Shown here one piece after another: positions 1 through 8,930 of a stretch of DNA of 44,591 nt. Below the pieces are notes generated by a model, which worked only from the letters and a program-made list of their open reading frames with translations, was not told the origin of the DNA and did no database searches. This stretch comes from Burkholderiales bacterium PBB2 (GTDB taxonomy: Bacteria > Pseudomonadota > Gammaproteobacteria > Burkholderiales > Burkholderiaceae_C), in assembly GCA_002255955.1 (NCBI GenBank), contig NKIM01000038.1:1-44591 (forward strand), in the 5' to 3' direction. A program made the position numbers and the translations under genes. Every line of letters begins with the position of its first letter. The first letter of the stretch is position 1.

Positions 1-443
1 GCCTGCACCGGCGGCGCATTGCGGCTGCCCGGCGGGTCGAACAGCAGCGTGAACTCGCGCACCAGCCGGCCATTGGCCCAGCTGATCTCGAGGATCACCT
101 CGATGAACGGCTCTTGCACCGCGCGGTCGCTGCTGACGCGCAGCGAGGCCCGGCCATCGCTCTTGCGGTCGACCGAGACCCGCGTGCCGGCCAGCACGGC
201 GTTGTAGTCGACGCCGGCGGCGCGGTAGGCCTCGGGCGAGGCCACGCGCACCTGCAGCGTGGCGGCTTCCTCGGGCGTCAGCGCGGTGATGTCGATCTCG
301 GCGCGCATGCCCTCGCCCAGCGCCGATTGCACGGCCAGCCGGCCCAGGCCCAGGGCCAAGGCGGATTGCGGTGCGCCGGACAACGCGGCCATGGCCGCAA
401 GGGCCAGCGCGGTGCGGGCAGCGAGGAAGGGGCTGGTGTTCAA
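1..443 (-). CDS. fimV: FimV-like protein, N-terminal part (cut by window edge)
   Basis: Reading the minus strand gives an open frame that runs off the left edge without a stop. The product begins with a signal peptide (hydrophobic stretch LALAAMAALSG, cleavage near SALA), followed by LGLGRLAVQSALGEGMRAEI and a segment on 'PEAYRAAGVDYN'. This is the conserved start of FimV-family proteins, inner-membrane peptidoglycan-binding scaffolds for type IV pili and polarity. No in-frame ATG exists at the right place. I chose TTG at 443-441 because GGAG lies five bases upstream and the signal peptide starts there. The position downstream of leuCDB-asd is the usual Burkholderiales order, where truA normally follows. 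The LysM and TPR parts of the protein lie outside the window. Confidence 0.85.
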   Translation of the reverse strand, partial: MNTSPFLAARTALALAAMAALSGAPQSALALGLGRLAVQSALGEGMRAEIDITALTPEEAATLQVRVASPEAYRAAGVDYNAVLAGTRVSVDRKSDGRASLRVSSDRAVQEPFIEVILEISWANGRLVREFTLLFDPPGSRNAPPVQ

Positions 444-558
444 GGCGTCTCCACTACGGCGCCGTCGGTCCCCGTCGGGGCCCGCCGCCAGGGGCAAAAA
501 ACAGATCCTGGCATGGCACCCGGATGCGAGTCAAAAACGGACGAAAAACGGCGAAACC

Positions 559-587
559 ACAATAACATCAGGCAGATACGGTGACAA
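559..587 (-). promoter_or_regulatory. candidate sigma-70 promoter for fimV
   Basis: On the minus strand a -35 box TTGTCA (582-587) and a -10 box TATTGT (559-564) are separated by exactly 17 bases. This lies in the most A/T-rich part of the asd-fimV gap and would give a leader of about 108 bases with a GC-rich hairpin before the fimV TTG. The match is partial, so this is a prediction only. Confidence 0.4.
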
Positions 588-656
588 GCTCACGCGATTC
601 ATGACGTTGCCATCGCCGACGCACTGGCAAGGTTTGGACGCCATATGTTGCCACGT

Positions 657-689
657 CGCCACGCACCCGCCCCCGCACGGTGTGTGGCG
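657..689 (-). terminator. weak hairpin downstream of asd
   Basis: Arms CGCCACGCAC (657-666) and GTGTGTGGCG (680-689) pair over ten positions with one non-Watson-Crick position, with a 13-base loop. It sits about 20 bases past the asd stop, but no T-tract follows on the minus strand. It may help 3' end formation, but it is not a canonical intrinsic terminator. Confidence 0.25.
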
Positions 690-706
690 ATGCGCTGCGG
701 GACCGC

Positions 707-1836
707 TCAGTCCTGCAGCAGGATGCGCAGCATGCGGCGCAGTGGCTCGGCCGCGCCCCACAGCAGCTGGTCGCCGATGGTGAAGGCGCCGACGTACTCG
801 GGGCCCATCGCCAGCTTGCGGATGCGGCCGACCGGGATGGTCATCGTGCCGGTCACGGCCACCGGCGTCAGGTCACGGATGGTGGCCTCGCGGGTGTTGG
901 CACCACCTTCACCCACTCGTTGTCGGCGGCGATCATGGCTTCGATGTCGGCCAGGGGCACGTCCTTCTTCAGCTTGAAGGTCAGGGCCTGGCTGTGGCAG
1001 CGCATGGCGCCCACGCGAACGCAGAAACCATCCACCGGAATGGCGCTGGAGCCAAAGCCTTCGCCGATGCCGAGGATCTTGTTGGTCTCGGCCATGCCTT
1101 TCCACTCTTCCTTGGATTGGCCATTGCCCAGATCCTTGTCGATCCAGGGGATCAACGAACCGCCCAGGGGCACGCCGAAGTTGGCGGTCTCGGCGGCGCT
1201 CAAGGAACGCTGGGTGGCGATGAGCTGGCGATCGATCTCGAGGATGGCGCTCTTGGGGTCATCCAGCAAAGCGCGCACGGACGCGTTCAGCGTGCCGTAC
1301 TGCGTCAGCAACTCGCGCATGTGCTGGGCGCCACCACCGCTGGCGGCCTGGTAGGTCTGGGTGCTCATCCACTCGACCAGACCGGCCTTGTAGAGCGCGC
1401 CCACGCCCATCAGCATGCAGGACACGGTGCAGTTGCCACCGACCCAGTTCTTGCCGCCCTTGGCCAGGGCATCCTTGATGACCGGCATATTGACCGGGTC
1501 CAGGATGATGACCGCGTCGGATTCCATGCGCAGCGTCGAGGCCGCGTCGATCCAGTGGCCGGTCCAGCCGGCGGCGCGCAGCTTGGGGAAGACTTCGCTG
1601 GTGTAGTCGCCGCCCTGGGCGGTGATGATGATCTCGCAGCGCTTGAGCTGCTCGATGTCAAAAGCGTTCTGGAGCTTGGTTTCGTTCTTGGCCTGGGCCG
1701 GGGCAGCGCCGCCGGCGTTCGAGGTGCTGAAGAACAGCGGCTCGATCAGGTCAAAGTCTTTTTCTGCGCTCATCCGGTCCATCAGGACCGAACCCACCAT
1801 GCCGCGCCAGCCTACCAATCCAACAAGTGTCGTCAT
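707..1836 (-). pseudogene. asd: aspartate-semialdehyde dehydrogenase with an apparent 1-base frameshift
   Basis: Asd reduces aspartyl phosphate to aspartate semialdehyde with NADPH, the branch point to lysine/diaminopimelate, threonine and methionine. The frame from ATG 1836 shows the NADP-binding start [14 protein letters not shown], the active-site motif GGNCTVSC with C136, and the substrate region. It then leaves the family sequence after EWVKVVP and stops at 868. The remaining C-terminus ([18 protein letters not shown] through the end [11 protein letters not shown]) is intact in the next frame, down to a stop at 707-709. Adding one base at the GG of 899-900 on the plus strand (GGG expected) restores a 376-residue protein of normal length. 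Because asd is needed for cell-wall diaminopimelate, I suspect a sequencing or assembly error rather than true loss. It lies about 100 bases downstream of leuB. Confidence 0.93.
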
Positions 1837-1857
1837 CGCTGTTACCTCTATCGCCCT

Positions 1858-1910
1858 AAAAAAGAAAAAAGCCTCTGGACTTCTTCTCCCCCGGCTCGTG
1901 TCGCCGGGGG
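1858..1910 (-). other. hairpin plus T-rich tract between leuB and asd
   Basis: A perfect 8-bp stem, CCCCCGGC (1888-1895) with GCCGGGGG (1903-1910) and a 7-base loop, lies just past the leuB stop. On the minus strand it is followed, after 17 bases, by two runs of six T (complement of the A-runs 1858-1870). The distance is too long for a standard intrinsic terminator. It could act as a partial terminator, a processing site or an RNA-end protector separating leuCDB from asd expression. Confidence 0.4.
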
Positions 1911-1938
1911 TGTAGGGGCGAGACGAACCGGAGCTGAA

Positions 1939-3030
1939 CTAGCCCTTCATGGTTTTGGTCGTGGTAATCGCTGCAACTACAGCGTCACCCATCTCGCGCG
2001 TGCCCACCTTCTGGGTGCCCTCGCTCCAAATGTCTGCGGTGCGCAGCCCTTGGGACAACACCGAGCCCACTGCGGCTTCGATACGAGCAGCAGCTTCGGG
2101 TTGGTTGAGGGAGAACTTGAGCATCATGGCAGTGGACAGGATTGTAGCCAGAGGATTGGCGATTCCCTTGCCGGCGATGTCCGGCGCGCTGCCGTGGCTG
2201 GGCTCGTACAGGCCCTTGTTGTTTTTGTCCAGGGAGGCCGAAGGCAGCATGCCGATGGAGCCGGTCAGCATGGCTGCCTCGTCCGAGAGGATGTCGCCGA
2301 ACATATTGCCGGTCACGACCACGTCGAAGCGCTTGGGCGCCTTGACCAGCTGCATGGCGGCGTTGTCCACATACATATGGTCGAGTTCCACATCGGGGTA
2401 CTCGGCGCCGACTTCGATCATCACGTCTTTCCAGAACTGGAAGGTTTCCAGCACATTGGCCTTGTCCACCGAGGTGACGCGCTTGTTGCGCTTGCGTGCG
2501 GCCTGGAACGCGACATGGGCGATGCGCTCGATCTCCGGGCGCGAGTAGCGCATGGTGTCGAAAGCTTCCTCGCTGCCCGGGAAATGCCCGTCGACCGCGG
2601 TGCGGCGGCCGCGCGGCTGGCCGAAATAGATGTCGCCGGTCAGCTCGCGGATGATGAGGATGTCCAGGCCGGCCACCAACTCGGGCTTCAGGCTCGAGGC
2701 GTGCGTCAGCTGCTCGTAGCAGATGGCCGGGCGGAAGTTGGCAAACAGACCCAGGTGCTTGCGCAGGCCCAGGATGGCTTGCTCGGGGCGCAGGGGGCGG
2801 TCCAGCTTGTCGTACTTCCAGTCGCCCACGGCGCCGAACAGGATGGCGTCGGCATCCTTGGCCAGCTGCAGGGTGGAGTCCGGCAAGGGATGGCCGGCCG
2901 CCTCGTAGGCGGCGCCGCCCACCGGTGCGGTTTCCATCTCCAGTGGCAGGTCCAAGACCTTGAGCACCTTGACGGCTTCGGCGACGATTTCGGTGCCGAT
3001 GCCGTCACCGGGGAGGATTGCAATCTTCAT
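1939..3030 (-). CDS. leuB: 3-isopropylmalate dehydrogenase
   Basis: The 363-residue product is a full-length LeuB of the isocitrate/isopropylmalate dehydrogenase family. It oxidises and decarboxylates 3-isopropylmalate with NAD in the cytoplasm, the third step specific to leucine synthesis. Visible hallmarks are the start [14 protein letters not shown], the arginine-bearing region [36 protein letters not shown], the metal/substrate segment [20 protein letters not shown] and the nucleotide-binding [17 protein letters not shown]. It starts 29 bases after leuD and is clearly part of the leuCDB unit. No irregularity is seen. Confidence 0.98.
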   Translation of the reverse strand: MKIAILPGDGIGTEIVAEAVKVLKVLDLPLEMETAPVGGAAYEAAGHPLPDSTLQLAKDADAILFGAVGDWKYDKLDRPLRPEQAILGLRKHLGLFANFRPAICYEQLTHASSLKPELVAGLDILIIRELTGDIYFGQPRGRRTAVDGHFPGSEEAFDTMRYSRPEIERIAHVAFQAARKRNKRVTSVDKANVLETFQFWKDVMIEVGAEYPDVELDHMYVDNAAMQLVKAPKRFDVVVTGNMFGDILSDEAAMLTGSIGMLPSASLDKNNKGLYEPSHGSAPDIAGKGIANPLATILSTAMMLKFSLNQPEAAARIEAAVGSVLSQGLRTADIWSEGTQKVGTREMGDAVVAAITTTKTMKG

Positions 3031-3059
3031 ATCTGTCCTTGAATGGAATCAAGCGGCGC

Positions 3060-3710
3060 TCAGGCCGAAAGCTGGTGCTTGAGCCAAGGCTTGGCGGCCA
3101 GGCGCTCGGCCTCGAAGGCCTTGATCTTGTCGGCGTGGCGCAGGGTCAGGCCGATGTCGTCAAAGCCGCCCAGCAGGCAGAACTTGCGGAAGGCCTGCAC
3201 CTCAAAGGGCAGCTCCGTGCCGTCCGGCTTGATCACCACCTGGCGCGGCAGATCGATGCTCAGCTGGTAGCCCGGGAAGGCATGCACTTCGTCGAACAGC
3301 CGCGCCACGTGCGACTCGGGCAAGACGATGGGCAGGATGCCGTTCTTGAAGCAGTTGTTGAAGAAGATATCGGCGAAGCTGGGCGCGATCAGGGCGCGAA
3401 AGCCGTACTGCTCCAGCGCCCAGGGCGCATGCTCGCGGCTGGAGCCGCAGCCGAAATTGGCGCGCGCCAACAGCACCGAAGCGCCGGCATAGCGCGCCTG
3501 GTTGAGCACGAAATCGGGGTTGGGCCGGCGGCTGGCTGGGTCCTGACCGGGCTCGCCCGCATCCAGATAGCGCCACTCATCGAACAAGTTAGGGCCAAAG
3601 CCGCTGCGCTTGATGGACTTGAGGAACTGCTTGGGGATGATGGCGTCGGTGTCGACGTTCTCGCGGTCCATGGGGGCGACGAGGCCCTGGTGCAGGGTGA
3701 ACTTTTCCAT
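3060..3710 (-). CDS. leuD: 3-isopropylmalate dehydratase small subunit
   Basis: The 216-residue LeuD supplies the swivel domain of isopropylmalate isomerase, which interconverts 2- and 3-isopropylmalate with LeuC. The sequence has the expected start ([30 protein letters not shown]), the motif [14 protein letters not shown] and the ending with R-L-A-A-K-P-W-L. Length is normal for bacteria. It lies 33 bases downstream of leuC and 29 bases upstream of leuB. Some Burkholderiales carry a tiny lipoprotein gene between leuC and leuD; here the gap is too short for one. Confidence 0.98.
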   Translation of the reverse strand: MEKFTLHQGLVAPMDRENVDTDAIIPKQFLKSIKRSGFGPNLFDEWRYLDAGEPGQDPASRRPNPDFVLNQARYAGASVLLARANFGCGSSREHAPWALEQYGFRALIAPSFADIFFNNCFKNGILPIVLPESHVARLFDEVHAFPGYQLSIDLPRQVVIKPDGTELPFEVQAFRKFCLLGGFDDIGLTLRHADKIKAFEAERLAAKPWLKHQLSA

Positions 3711-3743
3711 GTCTGAACTAACTCCTTGTGTTCGCCGGCGGGA

Positions 3744-5156
3744 TCAGCTGAGGTGGCTGACGTCGACGAAATGACCGCGCATGGCGGCCGCAGCGGCCAT
3801 GGCCGGGCTGACCAGATGGGTGCGGCCGCCGGCGCCCTGGCGCCCTTCGAAATTGCGGTTGCTGGTCGAGGCGCAGCGCTCACCGGGCTCCAAACGGTCG
3901 GCATTCATGGCCAGGCACATGGAGCAGCCGGGCTCGCGCCACTCGAAACCTGCGGCTTTGAAGACCTGGTCCAACCCTTCAGCCTCGGCCTGCGCCTTGA
4001 CCAGGCCCGACCCCGGCACGACCAGGGCCAGCTTCACATTCGAGGCCAGGCGGCCGCCGATGCGGCGCACCACAGCGGCAGCCTCGCGCATGTCCTCGAT
4101 ACGGCTGTTGGTGCAGGAGCCGATGAAGACCTTGTCCACATGGATGTCGGCGATCGCCTTGTTCGGCTCCAGGTTCATGTACTGCAGGGCGCGCTCGATG
4201 GCGCCGCGCTTGACCGCGTCCTTTTCCTTGTCCGGGTCTGGCACGCGGGCGTTCACATCGAGCACCATCTCGGGCGAGGTGCCCCAGGTGACTTGCGGGC
4301 GGATCTGGCTGGCATCCAACTCAACCACCGCGTCGAAATGCGCGCCGGCGTCCGAGTGCAGACCGCGCCAGTACTGCACGGCCAGATCCCATTCGACCCC
4401 GGTCGGCGTGAAGGGCCGGCCCTTAACGTAGTTCAGCGTGGTCTCATCCACGGCGATCAGGCCGGCGCGGGCACCGGCTTCGATGGCCATATTGCAAACC
4501 GTCATGCGGCCTTCCATGGACAGCGCGCGGATGGCCGAACCGCCGAACTCGAGGGTGTAGCCGGTGCCGCCGGCCGTGCCGATCTTGCCGATGATGGCCA
4601 GCACGATGTCCTTGGCGCCCACGCCGGGCACGACCTGACCCTCAACGCGGATCAGCATGTTTTTGGCCTTCTTGGCCAGCAGGGTCTGCGTGGCCAACAC
4701 ATGCTCGACCTCGGAGGTGCCGATGCCATGCGCCAAGGCGCCGAAAGCCCCGTGGGTGGAGGTATGGCTGTCGCCGCACACCACGGTCATGCCGGGCAGC
4801 GTGGCGCCCTGCTCCGGGCCGATCACATGGACGATGCCCTGGCGCTTGTCGTTCATCTTGAACTGGGTCACGCCGTGGCGGTCGCAGTTCTGGTCCAGGG
4901 TGTCGACCTGCAGCTTGGAGATCGGGTCGGCGATGCCGCCGCTGCGGTCGGTGGTGGGCACATTGTGGTCACTGACTGCCAGATTGGCGGACAGACGCCA
5001 GACCTTGCGCGAGGCCAAATCCAGGCCTTCAAAGGCCTGCGGGCTGGTCACCTCATGCAGCAGATGGCGGTCGATGTAGAGCACGGCCGTGCCGTCGTCT
5101 TCGGTGTGGACGACATGCTCATCCCAGAGCTTGTCGTAGAGCGTGCGAGCAGTCAT
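3744..5156 (-). CDS. leuC: 3-isopropylmalate dehydratase large subunit
   Basis: The 470-residue LeuC is the aconitase-fold subunit that carries a [4Fe-4S] cluster. The three cysteine ligands are visible: C348 in GSCTNSR and C411 and C414 in [10 protein letters not shown]. The segment [29 protein letters not shown] is also diagnostic. ATG 5156 is preceded by a purine-rich GAAGGAAAG ribosome-binding region. It is the first enzyme gene of leuCDB and starts 55 bases downstream of the LysR gene on the same strand, so its promoter lies in that short gap or within the LysR gene. Confidence 0.98.
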   Translation of the reverse strand: MTARTLYDKLWDEHVVHTEDDGTAVLYIDRHLLHEVTSPQAFEGLDLASRKVWRLSANLAVSDHNVPTTDRSGGIADPISKLQVDTLDQNCDRHGVTQFKMNDKRQGIVHVIGPEQGATLPGMTVVCGDSHTSTHGAFGALAHGIGTSEVEHVLATQTLLAKKAKNMLIRVEGQVVPGVGAKDIVLAIIGKIGTAGGTGYTLEFGGSAIRALSMEGRMTVCNMAIEAGARAGLIAVDETTLNYVKGRPFTPTGVEWDLAVQYWRGLHSDAGAHFDAVVELDASQIRPQVTWGTSPEMVLDVNARVPDPDKEKDAVKRGAIERALQYMNLEPNKAIADIHVDKVFIGSCTNSRIEDMREAAAVVRRIGGRLASNVKLALVVPGSGLVKAQAEAEGLDQVFKAAGFEWREPGCSMCLAMNADRLEPGERCASTSNRNFEGRQGAGGRTHLVSPAMAAAAAMRGHFVDVSHLS

Positions 5157-5211
5157 GACAGTCTTCTTTCCTTCAATTCAATCAATGAGTTCGGGGCGGC
5201 TTGAAGGTCCA

Positions 5212-6108
5212 TCAAGCCTTGGGCGCCGGCGGGCAGAGGCTGTCGACAAAGCGCTGCAGCACGGCCGGCAGGCGCTCCTGGCGCAGCACGCCCAGGCAGT
5301 ACTCGCGCACGGCCCAGTCTTCGTCCAGTGCCAGCAGCTTGACGTCGAACACGCGCGAGAAGCGCTCGGCTGGCCCGCCGGGCAGCACGGCCACGCCCAG
5401 GCCGGCCTCGACCAATTGGGCAATCGCATCAAAGCCGCGCACCTGGATACGGGCATTGAGCGTGCGGCCCAGGGCCTGGGCCTGCTGGCGCATCATTTCC
5501 TGGGCCGAAGCGCCGGCATGCAGGCCGATCAGGTCGTAGTCCAGCAGGTCGGCAAAGCGCACACTGTCCTGATCCGCCAGCGCATGGCGCTTGGGCACCA
5601 GCACGGCCAAGCGGCCGCGGGCGTAGGACCAGGTCTGTAGGCGACTGTCCAGCAAGGGCGCGGTGAACACACCGGCGTCGGCCCGGCCTTCGGCCACGGC
5701 CGCCTGCACCTCGGCGCTGGTCAGATCTTCCAGGCTGATGCGGATCTGCGGGTGGCCCTGGCTGAAGGCCACCAGATCGGCCGGCAGGCATTCGGCGATC
5801 GCGCCGCTGTTGGCGGCGATGCGCAGATGACCTTTGATGCCGCGGGCGAACTCCACCACCTCGCTCTCAAGCGCATGCAAGGAGGCATGGAGGGAACGGA
5901 TATGGCGCACCAGGGCGCGGCAGGCCTCGGTGGGCTCGACCCCGCGCGAACGGCGCTCAAACAGCTGCACGCCCAGGCGGGCCTCCAGATCGGACACCCG
6001 CTTGCTGGCCGCAGCCAGGGCCAGATGCTCCTGCTGCGCGCCGCGCGTGATAGAGCGCGTCTGCTCAATGGCCAGCACGAGGTTGAGAGTGGTCAGATCA
6101 AGGCGCAT
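5212..6108 (-). CDS. LysR-family transcriptional regulator
   Basis: The 298-residue protein has an N-terminal winged helix-turn-helix (about residues 3-62, including ALAAASKRVSDLEARLGVQLFERRSRG). A periplasmic-binding-like effector domain of about 200 residues follows (GHLRIAANSGAIAECLPADL onward). The length is typical for LysR regulators. It lies directly upstream of leuC on the same strand, an arrangement often seen in Burkholderiales, so control of leucine synthesis is a reasonable inference, but the effector cannot be told from sequence. Only 55 bases separate it from leuC. Confidence 0.93.
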   Translation of the reverse strand: MRLDLTTLNLVLAIEQTRSITRGAQQEHLALAAASKRVSDLEARLGVQLFERRSRGVEPTEACRALVRHIRSLHASLHALESEVVEFARGIKGHLRIAANSGAIAECLPADLVAFSQGHPQIRISLEDLTSAEVQAAVAEGRADAGVFTAPLLDSRLQTWSYARGRLAVLVPKRHALADQDSVRFADLLDYDLIGLHAGASAQEMMRQQAQALGRTLNARIQVRGFDAIAQLVEAGLGVAVLPGGPAERFSRVFDVKLLALDEDWAVREYCLGVLRQERLPAVLQRFVDSLCPPAPKA

Positions 6109-6339
6109 GGGTGTGTCCGAGTTCGAGATGCCGGCGAATCCGGCAAAAACGAGGCATCAAAAGCGGGTCATCAAAGTCTGTGGCGCAAAGATCGGCAAAA
6201 GGGCCTCACAAGGGTTCTGCAAGGTTTCAACGCTGCATCCGCAATGCCACCGCAGGGTGGGCGGCAGTGCCAACGCAGCTCGACAGACGAAATTTAGCTT
6301 TCGCCAACAAGATGCGCACACAGAGTTGAGCAATTGCAT

Positions 6340-6356
6340 CTTCGCGGTTTGCGAAG
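6340..6356. promoter_or_regulatory. candidate LysR-type operator palindrome
   Basis: CTTCGC-GGTTT-GCGAAG is a perfect 6-bp dyad with a 5-base centre. It contains a T-N11-A core (T6342 to A6354), the classical LysR-box geometry. It lies about 230 bases upstream of the LysR start, farther than usual, so it could serve the LysR gene itself or the divergent peptidase gene. No experiment or second copy supports it here. Confidence 0.35.
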
Positions 6357-6540
6357 TCTAAATCAATTGACGTGGCGGCCGATCCCCGGGGCCTCGAAAC
6401 ATGGCGCCGCTGCGCTGCGGCGCCCTCTCCGTCCCTCTCCGACCTGTCCTGCCCCGTTCAAGCTCTTTCCAACCCTCGCCTTCCCCACAAACACGGGCTG
6501 CTGTTTACCCGCGGTTTCAGCCAGAACACGCGCCTGACTT

Positions 6541-6569
6541 TCGACAGCACAGCCACCACTTCTTATCGT
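6541..6569 (+). promoter_or_regulatory. candidate promoter of the M13 peptidase gene
   Basis: TCGACA (6541-6546, one mismatch to the -35 consensus) and TATCGT (6564-6569, four of six in the -10) are separated by 17 bases. This would give a leader of about 140 bases before the ATG at 6719. The -10 match is weak, so the call is tentative. Confidence 0.3.
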
Positions 6570-6718
6570 GCAGCCTCAGCCGCTTGGCACTGCAGCTGAG
6601 TGGCCCCGGCCTTCCCGTCTGGCCTCCCGGCAACAGCCGTGACAATCGCTTCTCGGCGGCGCCAGGCCAGCAAGGCCCGCACGCCGCCCTGTCCAAACCC
6701 CATCCCGCTCGTATCCGC

Positions 6719-8734
6719 ATGAAACTGCCCCGCCTCACCCTCCTCGCTCTCTTGCTGCAACTGGGCAGCCTCAGCCATGCGGCCGATGCCACGCTCGGCC
6801 TGGATCTGCACGGCTTTGACACGCAGGTGCGCGTGCAGGACGACCTCTTCCGTGCTGCCAACGGCAACTGGCTGAAAACCACCGAGATCCCAGCCGACAA
6901 GGCCAGCTTCGGCAGCTTTGCCGTGCTGCGCGACCTGTCGGACCAACAAGTGCGCGCCATCGTGGAAGAACTGGCCCGCCAACCGCAGGCGGCCGGCAGC
7001 GTCGAGCACAAGCTAGCCACCTTCTACACCGCCTTCCTCGACACCGCCGCCATCGACCAAGCCGGTCTGGCCCCGCTGCAGCCCTTGCTGGCCGATATCG
7101 ATGCCCTCAAGAGCCCGCGCGAGCTGGCCCAGTGGCTGGGCCGCATGCAAGGCCATCTTTCGACGCCGGTGGAGCTCTCGGTCGGCCCGGATTTCAAGAA
7201 CCCGAGCCTGAATCTGGCGGCGGCCAGCCAGGGCGGCCTGGGCCTGCCCGGGCGCGACTACTATCTGAAGCAAGAGCCGCGCATGCTCAAGGCCCGCGCG
7301 GCCTATCTGCAGTACCTGCAGACCCTGGCCCAGCTGGCTGGTGAGGCCCAGCCGGCGCGCGCTGCCGAGCGCGTGCTGGCCCTGGAGACCGAGATTGCCA
7401 AGGCCCACTGGGACCCGGTGGCCAACCGTGACCCGGTCAAGGCCTACAACCCCATGAGCCCGGCGGAGCTGGCACGCAAGGCCCCGGGCTTTGACTGGGC
7501 CGCCTTCCTCGAGGCGGCGCGCCTGGGCCAGATCGACCGCCTGGTCGTGGCCCAGCCCAGCATGGCCATCGCCCTGGCACGCCTGCATGCCAAGCGCCCC
7601 CTGGCCGACTGGAAGCTGTACGCCAAGCTGCACCTGCTGGACGCCCATGCCTCCACCCTGCCCCAGGCCTTCCGCGATGCCCGCTTTGCCTTCCGCGGCA
7701 AGGCCTTGTCCGGCGCCAGCCAGGAACAGGCCCGCTGGCAGCAAGGCATGGCCCAAGTCAACGCGGCGCTGGGCGATGCCCTGGGCAAGCTGTACGTCGC
7801 TCGCCATTTCCCGGCCGGCCACAAGGCCCGCATGCAGGAGCTGGTGGCCAATCTGATGGGCGCCTTCGGCGACTCGCTGGACGCGCTGAGCTGGATGTCG
7901 CCACAGACGAAACTGCAGGCGCGCGACAAGCTGAGCAAGTTCACGGTGAAGATCGGCTACCCCGACCAATGGCGCGATTTCAGCGCCCTGGAGGTGCGCG
8001 CCGGCGACGCGCTGGGCAACCGCCTGCGCTCGGCCGATTTCGAATGGCAGGTGCTGGCCGCCAAGGCCGGCCGGCCGGTGGACCGCAAGGAATGGGGCAT
8101 CAACCCGCAGCTGGTCAATGCCTTCTACGACCCCACGACCAACGAGATCCTCTTCCCCGCCGCCATCCTGCAGCCGCCCTTCTTTGATGCCACCGCCGAC
8201 GACGCGGTCAACTACGGCGCCATCGGTGCCGTGATCGGCCACGAGATCAGCCATGGCTTTGACGATCAGGGCAGCCAGTTCGACGGCGACGGCCGCCTGC
8301 GCAACTGGTGGACGCCGGCCGACCGCAAGGCCTTCGAGGCCGTGGCGGCCAAGCTGGTGGCGCAGTTCAATGGCTACGAGGCCATCCAGGGCAAGCATGT
8401 CAACGGCCAGCTGACCCTGGGGGAGAACATCGCCGACCTGTCGGGCCTGCAAGTGGCCTTCAAGGCCTACCAGCGTTCGCTGGGCGGCACGCCGAGCCCG
8501 GTGATCGGTGGCTTCAGCGGCGAGCAGCGTTTCTTCCTGGGCTGGTCGCAGGCCTGGCGCAGCAAGTCGCGTGAAGAGGCAACCTTGATGCAGGTCACCA
8601 TGGACCCGCACTCGCCCGCCGAGTTCCGCGCCAACGGCGCCGCCGTCAACCACGATGGCTTCCACCAGGCCTTTGGCACCAAGAGCGGCGACAAGATGTT
8701 CAAGGGCAGCTCGGAGCGCATCCGCATCTGGTGA
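6719..8734 (+). CDS. M13-family zinc metallopeptidase (neprilysin/PepO type), exported
   Basis: The 671-residue protein starts at ATG 6719 with a clear signal peptide (KLPRLTLLALLLQLGSLSHA). The frame is open upstream, but that extension is compositionally junk. M13 hallmarks are visible: the N-terminal DLFRAANGNWLKTTEIP, the zinc motif HEISH (H508, E509, H512), the third ligand in GENIADLSGL (E569, with D573), a conserved NAFYDPTTNEILFPAAILQPPFF segment and the C-terminal W. These enzymes cleave short peptides, here presumably in the periplasm. The gene stands alone on the plus strand; the next gene starts 197 bases later. All catalytic residues look intact. Confidence 0.95.
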   Translation: MKLPRLTLLALLLQLGSLSHAADATLGLDLHGFDTQVRVQDDLFRAANGNWLKTTEIPADKASFGSFAVLRDLSDQQVRAIVEELARQPQAAGSVEHKLATFYTAFLDTAAIDQAGLAPLQPLLADIDALKSPRELAQWLGRMQGHLSTPVELSVGPDFKNPSLNLAAASQGGLGLPGRDYYLKQEPRMLKARAAYLQYLQTLAQLAGEAQPARAAERVLALETEIAKAHWDPVANRDPVKAYNPMSPAELARKAPGFDWAAFLEAARLGQIDRLVVAQPSMAIALARLHAKRPLADWKLYAKLHLLDAHASTLPQAFRDARFAFRGKALSGASQEQARWQQGMAQVNAALGDALGKLYVARHFPAGHKARMQELVANLMGAFGDSLDALSWMSPQTKLQARDKLSKFTVKIGYPDQWRDFSALEVRAGDALGNRLRSADFEWQVLAAKAGRPVDRKEWGINPQLVNAFYDPTTNEILFPAAILQPPFFDATADDAVNYGAIGAVIGHEISHGFDDQGSQFDGDGRLRNWWTPADRKAFEAVAAKLVAQFNGYEAIQGKHVNGQLTLGENIADLSGLQVAFKAYQRSLGGTPSPVIGGFSGEQRFFLGWSQAWRSKSREEATLMQVTMDPHSPAEFRANGAAVNHDGFHQAFGTKSGDKMFKGSSERIRIW

Positions 8735-8930
8735 AGGGGCCACTGCAGTTTGTCAGCGTGGTGAAAGGAGACGGACACGCAAACGGGAAATGAGCCCAGG
8801 AATGCACGTATTCCGTGCACCGGAGTCGCGGGATGACGCCTAGGATGGAACTCACTGTCCTTGTTCTGCGCTCGACCCCGTGCTGCGGGTTCAACCGTTT
8901 GTTTGTCTGCCCCTTGTGAAAGCTCCGCCC

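Larger units (their letters stand above)
6109..6718 (+). other. 610-base intergenic region between LysR and M13 peptidase genes
   Basis: No convincing gene is found; the open frames here lack family-like sequence and ribosome-binding sites. The LysR-proximal half (6109-6370) is richer in A/T than its surroundings and holds a palindrome at 6341-6355. The half near the peptidase is GC-rich and holds a perfect 8-bp hairpin (GGCGCCGC 6403-6410 with GCGGCGCC 6417-6424) and a possible promoter at 6541-6569. Confidence 0.5.

Noticed and set aside
444-706. A small gene in the asd-fimV gap
   Set aside because: No frame has a ribosome-binding site or recognisable product; the region is better explained as promoter and leader of fimV.
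1888-1910. leuB-asd hairpin as a canonical intrinsic terminator
   Set aside because: The T-tract is 17 bases away from the stem, too far for standard Rho-independent termination; recorded as a hairpin only.
994-3042. A 682-codon plus-strand open frame across asd and leuB
   Set aside because: It is antisense to two clear enzyme genes, has a low-complexity Gly/Ala/His/Asp-rich translation with no domain, and is the expected shadow in GC-rich DNA. The same holds for the long frames opposite the M13 peptidase, pccA, meaB, the kinase, proA and the M56 protease.
3711-3743. A small lipoprotein gene between leuC and leuD as in some relatives
   Set aside because: The gap is 33 bases, too short for any gene.
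6401-6718. N-terminal extension of the M13 peptidase frame
   Set aside because: The extra 106 residues are Pro/Arg/Ser-rich, with no homology-like features, and would bury the clear signal peptide that starts at 6719.
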